From the NCBI RefSeq assembly GCF_020073745.1, contig NZ_JAIRAU010000036.1, forward strand, positions 62,001 to 126,000: a stretch of DNA of 64,000 nucleotides, written 5' to 3'. The notes under the pieces are model-generated. The model searched no databases, was not told where the DNA came from, and saw only the letters and a program-made list of their open reading frames with translations. The position numbers were made by a program, and so were the translations under genes. Positions within the stretch are counted from its first letter, which is position 1. Every line of letters starts with the position of its first letter. Of this stretch, positions 23,402 through 31,812 are shown piece after piece. Source of the stretch: Nannocystis pusilla (GTDB lineage Bacteria > Myxococcota_A > Polyangia > Nannocystales > Nannocystaceae).

Positions 23402-24844
23402 GTGGCGACCGTGCTCGAAGGGCTGCTCGAGGGCGTCGCCGAGAGCGAGCGCCCGCGGGTCCGCCTCGGGCTCAAGACGGTGCTGTCCGGCCTGGCCCGC
23501 GTCGGGGCCTGGCGCGCGCCGGAACTGGTCGACGCGGTCCACGTCGACAGCGTGATCGCCGAGCTCGACCGCCGGCTGTCGCGCCAGCTCGATCTCATCC
23601 TGCACCACCCGAACGTGCAGGCGCTCGAGTCGGCGTGGCGCGGGCTCCGCTTCGTGATCGAGCACGTGCGCGAGGGCGACAACACGTTCGTCGAGCTGGT
23701 CAGCGTGACGAAGCAGGAGCTGGCCGACGACTTCGCCGACGCGCCTGAGATCCCGCAGTCGGGCCTGTACCGCCTGGTGTACTCGAGCGCCTACGCGACC
23801 TTCGGCGGCAAGCCGTACGGGCTGGTGTGCGCCGACTACGACTTCGGCCCCGGCGCCGAGGACCTCGGGCTGCTGCGCCAGTGCGCCGCGGTGGCGGCGA
23901 TGGCCCACTCGCCGTTCATCGCCAACGCCGCGGCCGGCTTCTTCGGCCTCGAGTGCCTCGACCAGATGCCGCGCGTCCGCGACCTGCGGGCGATCCTCGG
24001 CGGGCCGCGTTACCGCCTGTGGCACGCGTTCCGCGACACCGAGGACGCCCGCTACGTCGGCCTGTGCCTGCCGCGGTTCCTGCTGCGCGTGCCGTACCGC
24101 GTCGACGGCGACCCGTTCATGCCGCTGCGCTACCGCGAGCGCGTCGAGGACGACCACGACCACTTCCTGTGGGGCCGGGCCTCGTTCGCGTTCGCGGTGC
24201 GGGCGATCGACAGCTTCTCGCGCACGCGCTGGTGCGTGTACATCATCGGCTCGCGCGCCGGCGGGATGATCGAGGGCCTGCAGCAGATCGGCTTCCCGTC
24301 GATGCCGGGGCTGACGCCGCGCTGCCCGTTCGAGTGCCTGGTCACCAGCCGCATCGAGCACATGCTCAGCGAGGAGGGCTTCATCGCCCTCGTGTACGAC
24401 CGCGCCTCCGGCGGGGCGATGATCCACTCGGCGTCGTCGACCCAGCGGCCGCGCAAGTACGCCGACACCGAGGAGGGCCGCGCCGCCCAGGCCTCGGAGC
24501 GCCTCGGCGCCCAGCTGCCGTACATGTTCCTGGTGTGCCGGCTGTCGCACTACATCAAGCGGGTCCAGAGCGAGCGGCTCGGCCAGTGGGACAGCCGCCA
24601 GACGCTGCAGAAAGAGCTGCAAGACTGGCTGCGCGGGTTCGTGTCCGACGTCGAGAACCCGCACTGGGAGACGCGGGCCCGCAAGCCGCTGCGCAAGGCC
24701 TCGATCAAGGTCGAGTCGGTCGAGGGCCAGACCGGCTGGTACCGCTGCCAGCTGCTGCTGCAGCCGCACCTGACGCACAACAGCGCCTCGTTCACGCTGT
24801 CGCTGCTCGGTCGGCTCGAGAAGAGCACGAGCTCGCGCGAGTGA
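23402..24844 (+). CDS. tssC: T6SS contractile-sheath large subunit TssC (no TssB beside it)
   Basis: 480 residues. TssC/VipB signature at about 55-85: VIAELDRRLSRQLDLILHH followed by LESAWRGLRFVI; then YGLVCADYDF, a family-typical PFIANAA, LPRFLLRVPY, and a C-terminal QLPYMFLVCRLSHYIK. TssC co-assembles with TssB into the sheath that drives the Hcp tube. tssB normally directly precedes tssC, but here the preceding gene is tssM (one base between stop and GTG 23402) and the following one is tssA. Either TssB is encoded elsewhere or this is a second, divergent TssC. I favour an intact, functional gene because the domain order and length are normal. Confidence 0.88.
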   Translation: MATVLEGLLEGVAESERPRVRLGLKTVLSGLARVGAWRAPELVDAVHVDSVIAELDRRLSRQLDLILHHPNVQALESAWRGLRFVIEHVREGDNTFVELVSVTKQELADDFADAPEIPQSGLYRLVYSSAYATFGGKPYGLVCADYDFGPGAEDLGLLRQCAAVAAMAHSPFIANAAAGFFGLECLDQMPRVRDLRAILGGPRYRLWHAFRDTEDARYVGLCLPRFLLRVPYRVDGDPFMPLRYRERVEDDHDHFLWGRASFAFAVRAIDSFSRTRWCVYIIGSRAGGMIEGLQQIGFPSMPGLTPRCPFECLVTSRIEHMLSEEGFIALVYDRASGGAMIHSASSTQRPRKYADTEEGRAAQASERLGAQLPYMFLVCRLSHYIKRVQSERLGQWDSRQTLQKELQDWLRGFVSDVENPHWETRARKPLRKASIKVESVEGQTGWYRCQLLLQPHLTHNSASFTLSLLGRLEKSTSSRE

Positions 24845-24866
24845 GCCGAGGGAGTAGGAGGAAGCC

Positions 24867-27293
24867 GTGGCGATCGCCGAGGTGTTCATCAAGGAGGCCG
24901 AGGCCCTGCTCGCGCCGATCTCCGCCGCCGAGCCCGGCGGCAAGAACCCCAGCACCGACGAGCGCTACCAGGAGCTGCGCGTCGAGGTCGACAAGGAGAA
25001 CTCGCCGATCGGCGAGGCCGTCGGCTGGGGGCGCGTCGAGGGCCTCGGGCGCGAGATCCTCGGCAAGGTCGCCAAGGACCTCCTCGTCGCCGCCTACACC
25101 GCCTTCGCCCTGCACAAGACCCGCGGGATCGCCGGCCTCGCGCTCGGCGTCCTCGTCGTCGACGGCCTGCTGGACCGCTTCTGGGACACGATGTACCCGC
25201 CGGTGGCCCGCCTCAAGGGCCGCGGCACCGCGCTCAAGTGGTTGATCGAGCACGCCACCGGCGCGCTGCAGAGCTACCAGCCGCAGGTCAGCGACCGCGA
25301 GGCGATCGCCGCGCTCGTCGCCGCCAGCAAGCAGCTGCGCGGGCGCGCCCGCGAGAAGCTCGGCGACCACGTGCCCTCCTTCAAGGAGTGGGGCGACCTG
25401 CTCGAGAGCATCCAGGCGACGCTGCCGCCCGAGCCGGCCCGGGTCGAGCCGGCGCCGCCGGCCGAAGCGCCGAAGGGACAGGTTGTATCGGACATGTCCG
25501 TACAGGCAGCCTCGCCGCCGGCGGCCCCGCCTCCACCGCCGCCGACCGCCGCCGCGCCGGCGCCCGAGGCCGCCGCTCCGCCGCCGCCGCCGGCCCGGCC
25601 GGCGCCGAAGGACCTCGCCGCGCCGTGGCTGGCGCCGATCGCCGGCGCGAACCCGGCCGGCAAGGATCCGACCGAGTCGACCGAATATCAGAACATCCTC
25701 GCGGAGGTCGACAAGCTGCAGTCGCCGACCGGCGGGGCGATCGACTGGGCGGCGATCGTGCGCGACGCCGACGTCGTGCTGAAGACGCAGGCGAAGGACC
25801 TGCGGGTGGTGTGCCACCAGGCGCTGGCGCGCTTCAAGACCGGCCGCATCGACGGGCTCGCGCTCGGCCTGGCGATCCTCGCCGAGGTCGCGGACGCGTT
25901 CTGGGACGTCGCGTTCCCGCCGGCGGCCCGCCTGCGCGGCCGCGCGGGGGCGCTGCGCGGGGTGCTCGACCAGATCGAGCCGGAGCTCGGGGCGTGGCAG
26001 CCGAAGCCGAACGAGCGCGCGGCGCTCGAGCAGCTCAAGGACTGCGCGGTCCGCCTGCAGCAGGTGGCCCGGGCTCGCTACGCCGACCAGGCGCCCAACC
26101 TGCGCCTGTTGCTGCAGACGATCGACCAGCTGCTGCTGACGATCCCCGCCCCCGAGCCGCCCAAGCCGGCCGCACCGCCGCCGCCGCCGCCGCCGCCGAA
26201 GGTCGAGGCCCCGCCGGCGCCGCCGCCGCCGCAACCGGCACAACCGGCGCCGCCGCCTGTCCCTCAGGCCAGCCCGCCGAAGCCGGCCGTGGTGGTCGAG
26301 CCGCCGAAGGCCACGGCCGCCGCGCCGACCGGCGACGTCGCCAACTCGGCGGCGGTCGACAAGTTCCTGCGCGGCACCGGCGAGGAGCTGGTCAAGCTGG
26401 CGCACGCGCTGCGCCGGGCCCGGACCAACGACGCGCTGGCCTACCGCCTGCTGCGCTCGGGCCTGTGGATCTACATCGCCGCGCCGCCGCCGACCCGGCC
26501 CGACGGCAACACGGCGATCAACGGCCTGCCGGAGAGCGAGCGCAACCGCCTCGAGGCGCTGATGAACGCCGGCAAGTGGGCCGACCTGGTCGAGAACAGC
26601 GAGTCGCTGCTGCCGATGAACCGCTTCTCGCTCGACCTGCACCGCTACACCGCGGAGGGCCTCAAGGGCCTCGGCCCCGATCACGACCCGGCCCTGCGCG
26701 GCCTCTACGCCGAGGTCGGCGCCCTGCTCACGCGCCTGCCGAAGGTCTTCGACCTCAAGGACAACTCGGGCGTGCCGCTGTGCAGCGACGCGACCCGGGC
26801 GCTGCTCGAGCGCGAGGCGCTCGGCGGTGGCGGTCGAGGCGGCGGCGGTGCAGCTGCGCCGGTGGCCGCGGGTGCGCCGGCGCAGATCGTGGTCGCGGCT
26901 CCGGCCGCGAGCGGGATCGACGACGCCGCGATCGCCCAGATCAAGGGCCTGCTGCGCGGCAAGCGGGAGGAGGGCCTGCGCCTCGGGGCCGCGCGCGTGC
27001 AGTCGGCCAGCGGCGGGCGGTCCCGCTTCCTCCGCCGCGTCGAGATGGCCGAGGCCTGCCTCGACGGCGGCGAGGTCGGCCTGGCCCGCTCGCTGTTCGC
27101 CGGGCTGGTCGGCGAGATCGACGCCGAACGCCTCGACACCTGGGAGCCCGAGCTGGCGGCCCGCTGCCTCGAGGGCCACGTGCGCGCCGCCCCGAAGGGC
27201 CAGCCGGCCGAGAAGGCCGCCGTCGACGCGGCGCTGGCCCGCCTCGCAGGCCTCGACCCGGTGCGCGCGGCGGCGCTGGTGCCGAAGGGCTGA
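24867..27293 (+). CDS. tssA: T6SS assembly protein TssA with two ImpA_N domains and a VasJ-like C-terminus
   Basis: 808 residues from GTG 24867 (AGGAGG just upstream). ImpA_N domain 1 at about 12-125 (APISAAEPGGKNPSTDERY ... LAVGVLVVDGLLDRFWDTMYPP-type core) and ImpA_N domain 2 at about 250-365 (APIAGANPAGKDPTESTEY ... AILAEVADAFWDVAFPPAA) are clear tandem duplicates. Pro/Ala linkers follow each (about 190-250 and 425-495), the second with a polyproline run. The C-terminal third (about 500-800) resembles VasJ-type TssA: RLLRSGLWIYIAAPPPTRPDG and MPNRFSLDLHRY-type segment. TssA proteins guide sheath assembly at the baseplate or cap the distal end; a doubled N-domain is unusual. Motif copies lie in both linkers (25494-25509, 26257-26272). 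Last gene of block B. Confidence 0.9.
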   Translation: MAIAEVFIKEAEALLAPISAAEPGGKNPSTDERYQELRVEVDKENSPIGEAVGWGRVEGLGREILGKVAKDLLVAAYTAFALHKTRGIAGLALGVLVVDGLLDRFWDTMYPPVARLKGRGTALKWLIEHATGALQSYQPQVSDREAIAALVAASKQLRGRAREKLGDHVPSFKEWGDLLESIQATLPPEPARVEPAPPAEAPKGQVVSDMSVQAASPPAAPPPPPPTAAAPAPEAAAPPPPPARPAPKDLAAPWLAPIAGANPAGKDPTESTEYQNILAEVDKLQSPTGGAIDWAAIVRDADVVLKTQAKDLRVVCHQALARFKTGRIDGLALGLAILAEVADAFWDVAFPPAARLRGRAGALRGVLDQIEPELGAWQPKPNERAALEQLKDCAVRLQQVARARYADQAPNLRLLLQTIDQLLLTIPAPEPPKPAAPPPPPPPPKVEAPPAPPPPQPAQPAPPPVPQASPPKPAVVVEPPKATAAAPTGDVANSAAVDKFLRGTGEELVKLAHALRRARTNDALAYRLLRSGLWIYIAAPPPTRPDGNTAINGLPESERNRLEALMNAGKWADLVENSESLLPMNRFSLDLHRYTAEGLKGLGPDHDPALRGLYAEVGALLTRLPKVFDLKDNSGVPLCSDATRALLEREALGGGGRGGGGAAAPVAAGAPAQIVVAAPAASGIDDAAIAQIKGLLRGKREEGLRLGAARVQSASGGRSRFLRRVEMAEACLDGGEVGLARSLFAGLVGEIDAERLDTWEPELAARCLEGHVRAAPKGQPAEKAAVDAALARLAGLDPVRAAALVPKG
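25494..25509 (+). repeat. 14-mer stem-loop motif inside tssA, first linker
   Basis: ATGTCC-GTAC-AGGCAG; codons ATG TCC GTA CAG GCA, preceded by GGA CAG GTT GTA TCG, one of the densest rare-codon clusters in the operon. Confidence 0.5.
26257..26272 (+). repeat. 14-mer stem-loop motif inside tssA, second linker
   Basis: CTGTCC-CTCA-GGCCAG, in another codon phase (CCT GTC CCT CAG GCC AGC). Confidence 0.4.
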
Positions 27294-27301
27294 GCGGCGT
27301 G

Positions 27302-27362
27302 TCTTGAGGGGCATGCCCGATAGGGCATGCTCGATAGGGCATGTCTTGAGAGTCATGTCATG
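27302..27362. repeat. Tandem 14-bp motif array at the 3' end of the T6SS operon
   Basis: Consecutive units GCATGCCCGATAGG, GCATGCTCGATAGG and GCATGTCTTGAGAG, then TCATGTCATG, with exact 14-bp spacing from about 27311. The first two units form a perfect hairpin GCATGCCC-GATA-GGGCATGC. The array begins 8 bp after the tssA stop, so it is in the 3' untranslated end of the operon. Confidence 0.75.
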
Positions 27363-27422
27363 ATGAACAGCCGAGCGCGCTCACCGGTGCGCTCGCGCTT
27401 GCGCTCGACCCAGTGCTTCGTC

Positions 27423-27453
27423 CTCGCGGTGCTCCATGATGAAGCACCGCGAG
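27423..27453. terminator. Perfect 11-bp hairpin downstream of T6SS block B
   Basis: CTCGCGGTGCT, a 9-nt loop, then AGCACCGCGAG; all 11 pairs are Watson-Crick. No U-tract follows, as is common in very GC-rich genomes, so termination is likely but not certain; an operator for the downstream kinase is the alternative. Confidence 0.5.
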
Positions 27454-27750
27454 CACGGGACCTGAGGCGCCGTGCGCCCCGCCTGCATGACGCGCCCGGC
27501 GAGCTCCGGCTCGGAGCTTTGCTGACCGTGGCTCACGGCGAACACCGCCCGTGCAGGCTGGTTCACGATCGACGGTCACGCCCGCGCGTGCTCGCGGGAG
27601 CGAGTCCGCGTGTACAATCCGGGCCCATGTCCTCTCGTTCGGGCTGTTCGCCGGCGCCGCGGAGCACCCTGGCGATGCGCGTCGGTTGCGGCGCGTCGCC
27701 GGGCGAGGGCGTGGGTCGTGGTTGCCGCGAGGCTGCGGAGGCGGGCGGCC

Positions 27751-30700
27751 ATGGCCGGGCGTGAGCACGTGCCCCTGGACGAGTCGGCCGGGCCGAGCCC
27801 CGCGGCCGAGGGGATGCACCGCACCGCCCCGGACCCGGTCAGTCACGGCGGCGACGACTTCGAATCGCTCGGCGTGACCGGCGGGTCGTTCCCCGGCGCG
27901 CCGCCCGGCACGCGCAGCGACCTGGCGGCGCGGCAGCACCAGGCCGTGCTGCGCGCCCAGCTGTTCGGCGACGAGCCGGCCCAGCCGGTCCGGATCGGCC
28001 GCTTCGCGGTGCTCCGCATGCTCGGCGCCGGCGCCATGGGCGTGGTCTACACGGCCTACGACGAGCAGCTCGAGCGCAAGGTCGCGATCAAGCTGCTCCG
28101 CGGCGGGGACGGGGGCGAGCACCGCCTGCTGCGCGAGGCGCAGGCGCTGGCCCGGCTGGCCCACCCGAACGTCGTCGGCGTGCACGAGGTCGGCGTGCAC
28201 GAGGGCCGGGTGTTCCTGGCGATGGAGTTCGTGGCCGGGCAGGCCGCGTCGGCGTGGCAGCGCGAGCGGCCGCGCACCGTCCGCGAGACGCTCGACGTCT
28301 ACCTCCAGGCCGGCCGCGGGCTGGCGGCCGCCCACGCGGTCGGGCTGGTCCACCGCGACTTCAAGCCCGACAACGTGATCGTCGGCGCCGACGGGCGCGT
28401 GCGGGTGCTCGACTTCGGGCTCGCCGTGCTGTCCGAAAAGACAAGCGCTTCAGAGCATGTCTCCGGGGACATGACTCTCACGACAGCCGTTGACGCCTCG
28501 TCACAGACGGACACCGCCGGGTGGAAGATCGCCGGCACCCCGGCCTTCATGGCGCCGGAGCTGTTCTGCGGCGAGCGCCCCGGCGCCCGCAGCGATCAGT
28601 TCAGCTTCTGCGTCGCGCTGTGGCACGCGCTGTTCAAGCGGCGGCCGTTCGTCGGCGACGACCTGGCCGGGGTCATCGACGCGGTCGTCCACGGGCGCCT
28701 GACGCCGCCGCCCGCCGGCAGCAAGGTGCCGGCGCAGGTCGTCCGGGTGGTGACGCGCGGCCTCTCGCGCGACCCGGCGCAGCGCTTCGCCACGATGACC
28801 GACCTGCTCGCCGCGCTCGAGCCGCGCGCGGGCCGCGGGCGCGTGTGGCTGGCCGCCGTCGCGCTGGCGCTCGGGGGCGCTGGCGCGGCCGCGGTGTTCG
28901 CCGAGCGCGGCCCGCCGCTGTGCGCCGGCGCGGCCGACGAGCTCGCCGGCGTGTGGGACGACGAGCGGCGGCAGGCGCTGCAGGCGGCGTTCCTCGCCAC
29001 CGGCGTGCCGTTCGCCGAGGCGGCCTGGACCCGGGCCGCCCGCGAGATCGACGATCACGTCAATGGCTGGAAGGACATGTACGAAGAGTCATGTCTGGCC
29101 ACGCACGTGCGCGGCACCCAGTCGATGGCGCTGCTCGACCTGCGCACGGCGTGCCTGCGCCGCCGGCTCGACGAGGTCCGGGCGCTGACCGACCTGTTCG
29201 CCGCCGCCGACGTGCAGGTGGTCGAGCGGGCGGCGCGGGCGAGCGACTTGCTCGGGCCGCTCGAGCGCTGCGCCGACGCCGAGGCGCTGAGGACCGCGAC
29301 CCCGCCGCCCGAGGACCCCGCGGTCCGGCGCGACGTCGAGGCGCTGCGCGTCCAGCTCGACCAGGCGCGCGCGCTCCACTTCGCCGGGCGCTTCCCGGAC
29401 GGCCGCGCGCTCGCGGACGCGGCGGTCGAGCGCGCGCGAGCCCTCGCGTACCCGCCCGTGGTCGCCGAGGCGCTGGCGCTGGCGGGCGTGCTGCAGGCCG
29501 CGGCCGGCGACCCGCAGCGCGCCGAGATCACGACCCACGAGGCGCTCCGCGCCGCGGCGACGAGCCGGCGCTCCGACCTCGTCGCCGACGCCTGGACCCG
29601 GCTGACCGAGATCGTCGGCGAGGAGCTCGGCCGCTACGACGAGGGCCTCGCGTGGAGCCGGGCCGCCGACGCGGCGGTGCTGCAAGCCGGCGACGCGCCG
29701 CTGCAGCGCGCCGCGCAGCTGGTGGCCGAGGGCAAGATCTTCCACGAGCGCGGCGAGTACACCGAGGCCGAGGCGCGATACACCCGCGCACTGGCGCTGC
29801 GCGAGCAGGCGCTGGCCGCCGACGACCCGGCGATCGCCGACGCGCTGACCCTCATCGCCGGCGCCCGCCGGGACCTCGCCGACTTCCCGGCCGCGTTCGC
29901 CGGCTACGAGCGCGCGCTCGAGATCCGCACCCGCGCGCTCGGACCGGACCACCCGGACGTCGCAGTCGCTCTGGCGAACATGGCCATGGTGCTCGACGAC
30001 CTCGGCCGGCACGCGGAGGCCCCCGAGGCCTTCGCCCGCGCCCGCGAGCTGATGCGCGCCGCCCTGCCGGCCGATCACCCGCTGGTCGGGGCGATGGAGC
30101 TGAAGCTCGGGGGCGCCCAGACACACCGCGGCGAGCTGGCGGCGGCGAGGGTCCACCTCGAGGCCGCCGAGCAGCTCTTCACACGCGTGCGCGAGCCCGA
30201 TCACCCCGACCTCGCGCGCGTGCATCAGAGCCTCGGTGTGCTCGCGTTCCAGGAGGGTGACTACCCGCGGACGATCGCCCACGCGGAGCGAGCGCTGGCG
30301 TCGATCGAGCGCAGGGTCGGCGTCGACCATCCGGACGCGGCCAGCGCCCTCGACCTCCTCGGCATGTCCCACGACCGACTCGGCGAGCCCGCCCGCGCGG
30401 TGGCCCACTTCCGCCGGGCGCTGGCGATCCGCGAGCGCCGGCTCGGGCCGGATCACCCGTACGTCGCCGAGTCGCACGGCAACCTCGCCAGCGGCCTATA
30501 CGCGCTCGGTCAGTTCGAGGAGTCGCTGACGCACGACTTCATCGCGCTCGAGCTGCTCGAGAAGAGCCTCGGGCCCGACCACCGCATGCTCGTGCTGCGG
30601 CGCTGCAACCTCGGGCTGGCGCTGAACGAGCGCGGCCGCCACGCCGAGGCGCTCGCGCACTACGAGCGCGCGGTCGTCAACGCGGAGCGAGCCTATGGCG

Positions 30701-31005
30701 ACCACCACGACTATCTGGTGGTCCCCTTGACGGGCGTGGGCAGCGCGCTCGTCGAGCTCGGCCGGCCGCTCGAGGCCCTCGTGCCGCTGGAGCGCGCCCT
30801 CGCGATCGCCGAGCGCTCGTCGCTCGAGCCCGTCGAGCTCGCGTTCACCCGCTACGCGCTGGCACGTGCCCTTTGGAACAGCCGCGTCGACCGCGCGAGA
30901 GCGCGTGCGCTGGCCGGCGCGGCCGCGGAGGTGATCGAGAGCGCCGGCCCGGCGTACGCCCGCGAGCTCGCCGAGATACGGGAGTGGATCGCCGCGCGGC
31001 GGTGA
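27751..31005 (+). CDS. Ser/Thr protein kinase with transmembrane segment and long TPR array
   Basis: 1,084 residues from ATG 27751 (GGAGG 10 nt upstream). Kinase domain about 83-350: LGAGAMGVVY, VAIKLL (Lys114), HRDFKPDN (Asp203), DFG 221-223, APE 268-270, all intact. The DFG-to-APE segment is 50 residues, against 31 in the kinase at 32.7-35.3 kb; the extra stretch (LSEKTSASEH ... SSQTDTAGWK) is encoded by two tandem motif copies. A transmembrane segment follows (about 364-383), then about ten TPR units of the tetratricopeptide/kinesin-light-chain type (e.g. YERALEIRTRALGPDHPDVA, FRRALAIRERRLGPDHPYVA). Sensor kinase layout with a C-terminal protein-interaction region. A sigma-factor gene follows 162 bp later. 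Proximity suggests, without proof, that it could phosphorylate the T6SS FHA partners. Confidence 0.94.
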   Translation: MAGREHVPLDESAGPSPAAEGMHRTAPDPVSHGGDDFESLGVTGGSFPGAPPGTRSDLAARQHQAVLRAQLFGDEPAQPVRIGRFAVLRMLGAGAMGVVYTAYDEQLERKVAIKLLRGGDGGEHRLLREAQALARLAHPNVVGVHEVGVHEGRVFLAMEFVAGQAASAWQRERPRTVRETLDVYLQAGRGLAAAHAVGLVHRDFKPDNVIVGADGRVRVLDFGLAVLSEKTSASEHVSGDMTLTTAVDASSQTDTAGWKIAGTPAFMAPELFCGERPGARSDQFSFCVALWHALFKRRPFVGDDLAGVIDAVVHGRLTPPPAGSKVPAQVVRVVTRGLSRDPAQRFATMTDLLAALEPRAGRGRVWLAAVALALGGAGAAAVFAERGPPLCAGAADELAGVWDDERRQALQAAFLATGVPFAEAAWTRAAREIDDHVNGWKDMYEESCLATHVRGTQSMALLDLRTACLRRRLDEVRALTDLFAAADVQVVERAARASDLLGPLERCADAEALRTATPPPEDPAVRRDVEALRVQLDQARALHFAGRFPDGRALADAAVERARALAYPPVVAEALALAGVLQAAAGDPQRAEITTHEALRAAATSRRSDLVADAWTRLTEIVGEELGRYDEGLAWSRAADAAVLQAGDAPLQRAAQLVAEGKIFHERGEYTEAEARYTRALALREQALAADDPAIADALTLIAGARRDLADFPAAFAGYERALEIRTRALGPDHPDVAVALANMAMVLDDLGRHAEAPEAFARARELMRAALPADHPLVGAMELKLGGAQTHRGELAAARVHLEAAEQLFTRVREPDHPDLARVHQSLGVLAFQEGDYPRTIAHAERALASIERRVGVDHPDAASALDLLGMSHDRLGEPARAVAHFRRALAIRERRLGPDHPYVAESHGNLASGLYALGQFEESLTHDFIALELLEKSLGPDHRMLVLRRCNLGLALNERGRHAEALAHYERAVVNAERAYGDHHDYLVVPLTGVGSALVELGRPLEALVPLERALAIAERSSLEPVELAFTRYALARALWNSRVDRARARALAGAAAEVIESAGPAYARELAEIREWIAARR
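28429..28473 (+). repeat. Two stem-loop motif copies in the kinase activation segment
   Basis: CTGTCC-GAAA-AGACAA at 28429-28444 and CATGTC-TCCGGG-GACATG at 28456-28473 (perfect arms). Together they encode most of the extra residues between DFG and APE. The first keeps the usual phase (CTG TCC GAA AAG ACA); the second does not. Confidence 0.6.
29076..29093 (+). repeat. 14-mer stem-loop motif in the kinase's post-membrane region
   Basis: CATGTA-CGAAGA-GTCATG; codons ATG TAC GAA GAG TCA TGT. It falls in a segment (MYEESCLATHVRG) that I recall as conserved in this kinase family, so the motif seems to be made by codon choice rather than by inserted residues. Confidence 0.5.
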
Positions 31006-31167
31006 GGAGCGACCTCTCGCTGCGCCATCGGGGTCGCGCCGACGGCCGCTCGCCGGGTCACTCGGTCGCAGCCGACGGCTGCAAGCGTCGGGCGAGGAAC
31101 CCCGTCCCATGTCGCTGCGATGCATCCCCGCGGTCGTGCGCGGCCCGTCATGCTACGTTCGCGAGCC

Positions 31168-31812
31168 GTGGCCGACGAGCTCTCCGACGACGCGCTCCTC
31201 GCCGCCTGGCGTGCGGGCGATCGCACCGCCGGCGGGCGTTTGTTCGATCGCTACTATCAGCCCGTCGCGCGGTTCTTCGCCAACAAGCTCGCGGGTGCGA
31301 GCGAGGAGCTGATCCAGCGCACCTTCCTGGCCTGCGTCGAGGGTCTGCCGCGGTTCCTCGGCAAGGGCAGCTTCCGCAGCTACCTGTTCTCGATCGCGTA
31401 TCGTCAGCTCTGCCGTCATCACCGGACTCGTCGCGGCGAGCAGATCGACTTCGGCACGGTCTCGGCGCACGACCTCGGCCCGACGCCGAGCCAGGTGCTC
31501 GCGGAGCGCGACGAGCAGCGCCTGATGCTCGTCGCGCTGCGGCGGATCCCGATCGACTGTCAGGTCGCGCTCGAGCTCCTTTACTGGGAGCGGATGGGCA
31601 CCGCGGAGATCGCCGCCGTGCTCGACGTCCCCGAGGGGACCGTCAAGTCGCGGCTGCGCCGCGGACGCGAGCTGCTGCGCGCGGCCATCGAGGGCCTCGC
31701 CGCCTCCCCCGAGCTGGCCCAGAGCACGCTCGAGGACGTCGACGCCTGGGCCCAGGCCCTGCGCGAGCGGGTCGCGCGCGAGCGCGCGAAAAAAGATCCG
31801 CAGCTCGAGTGA
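31168..31812 (+). CDS. ECF-type RNA polymerase sigma factor, paralogue of the 4764-5393 gene
   Basis: 214 residues from GTG 31168 (ATG 31150 possible). Region 2: LFDRYYQPVARFFANKL, EELIQRTFLACVEGLPRF, FRSYLFSIAYRQLCRHHR. Region 4: CQVALELLYWERMGTAEIAAVLDVPEGTVKSRLRRGRELL, a complete helix-turn-helix. It aligns without large gaps to the sigma factor at 4764-5393, so they are paralogues. It lies 162 bp downstream of the TPR kinase on the same strand. A kinase-controlled sigma factor without an anti-sigma gene is a plausible reading; promoters recognised are unknown. Confidence 0.92.
   Translation: MADELSDDALLAAWRAGDRTAGGRLFDRYYQPVARFFANKLAGASEELIQRTFLACVEGLPRFLGKGSFRSYLFSIAYRQLCRHHRTRRGEQIDFGTVSAHDLGPTPSQVLAERDEQRLMLVALRRIPIDCQVALELLYWERMGTAEIAAVLDVPEGTVKSRLRRGRELLRAAIEGLAASPELAQSTLEDVDAWAQALRERVARERAKKDPQLE

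Larger units (their letters stand above)
27294..27750. other. Intergenic region between T6SS block B and the second kinase
   Basis: 457 bp with no gene I can support. It contains the 14-bp tandem array (27302-27362) directly after tssA, a strong perfect hairpin (27423-27453), and GC-rich sequence up to the kinase start. A promoter for the kinase must lie in the right part; no consensus box is visible. Confidence 0.6.

Noticed and set aside
7200..27300. Contractile phage-tail-like or extracellular injection system instead of T6SS
   Set aside because: TssJ, TssK, TssL and TssM form the T6SS-specific membrane complex, which such systems lack.
1796..31812. The two sigma/kinase pairs as an inverted duplication that carried the T6SS
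   Set aside because: Gene order within the pairs differs relative to transcription and the kinases' non-catalytic parts are not similar, so common ancestry of the pairs does not imply one inversion event.
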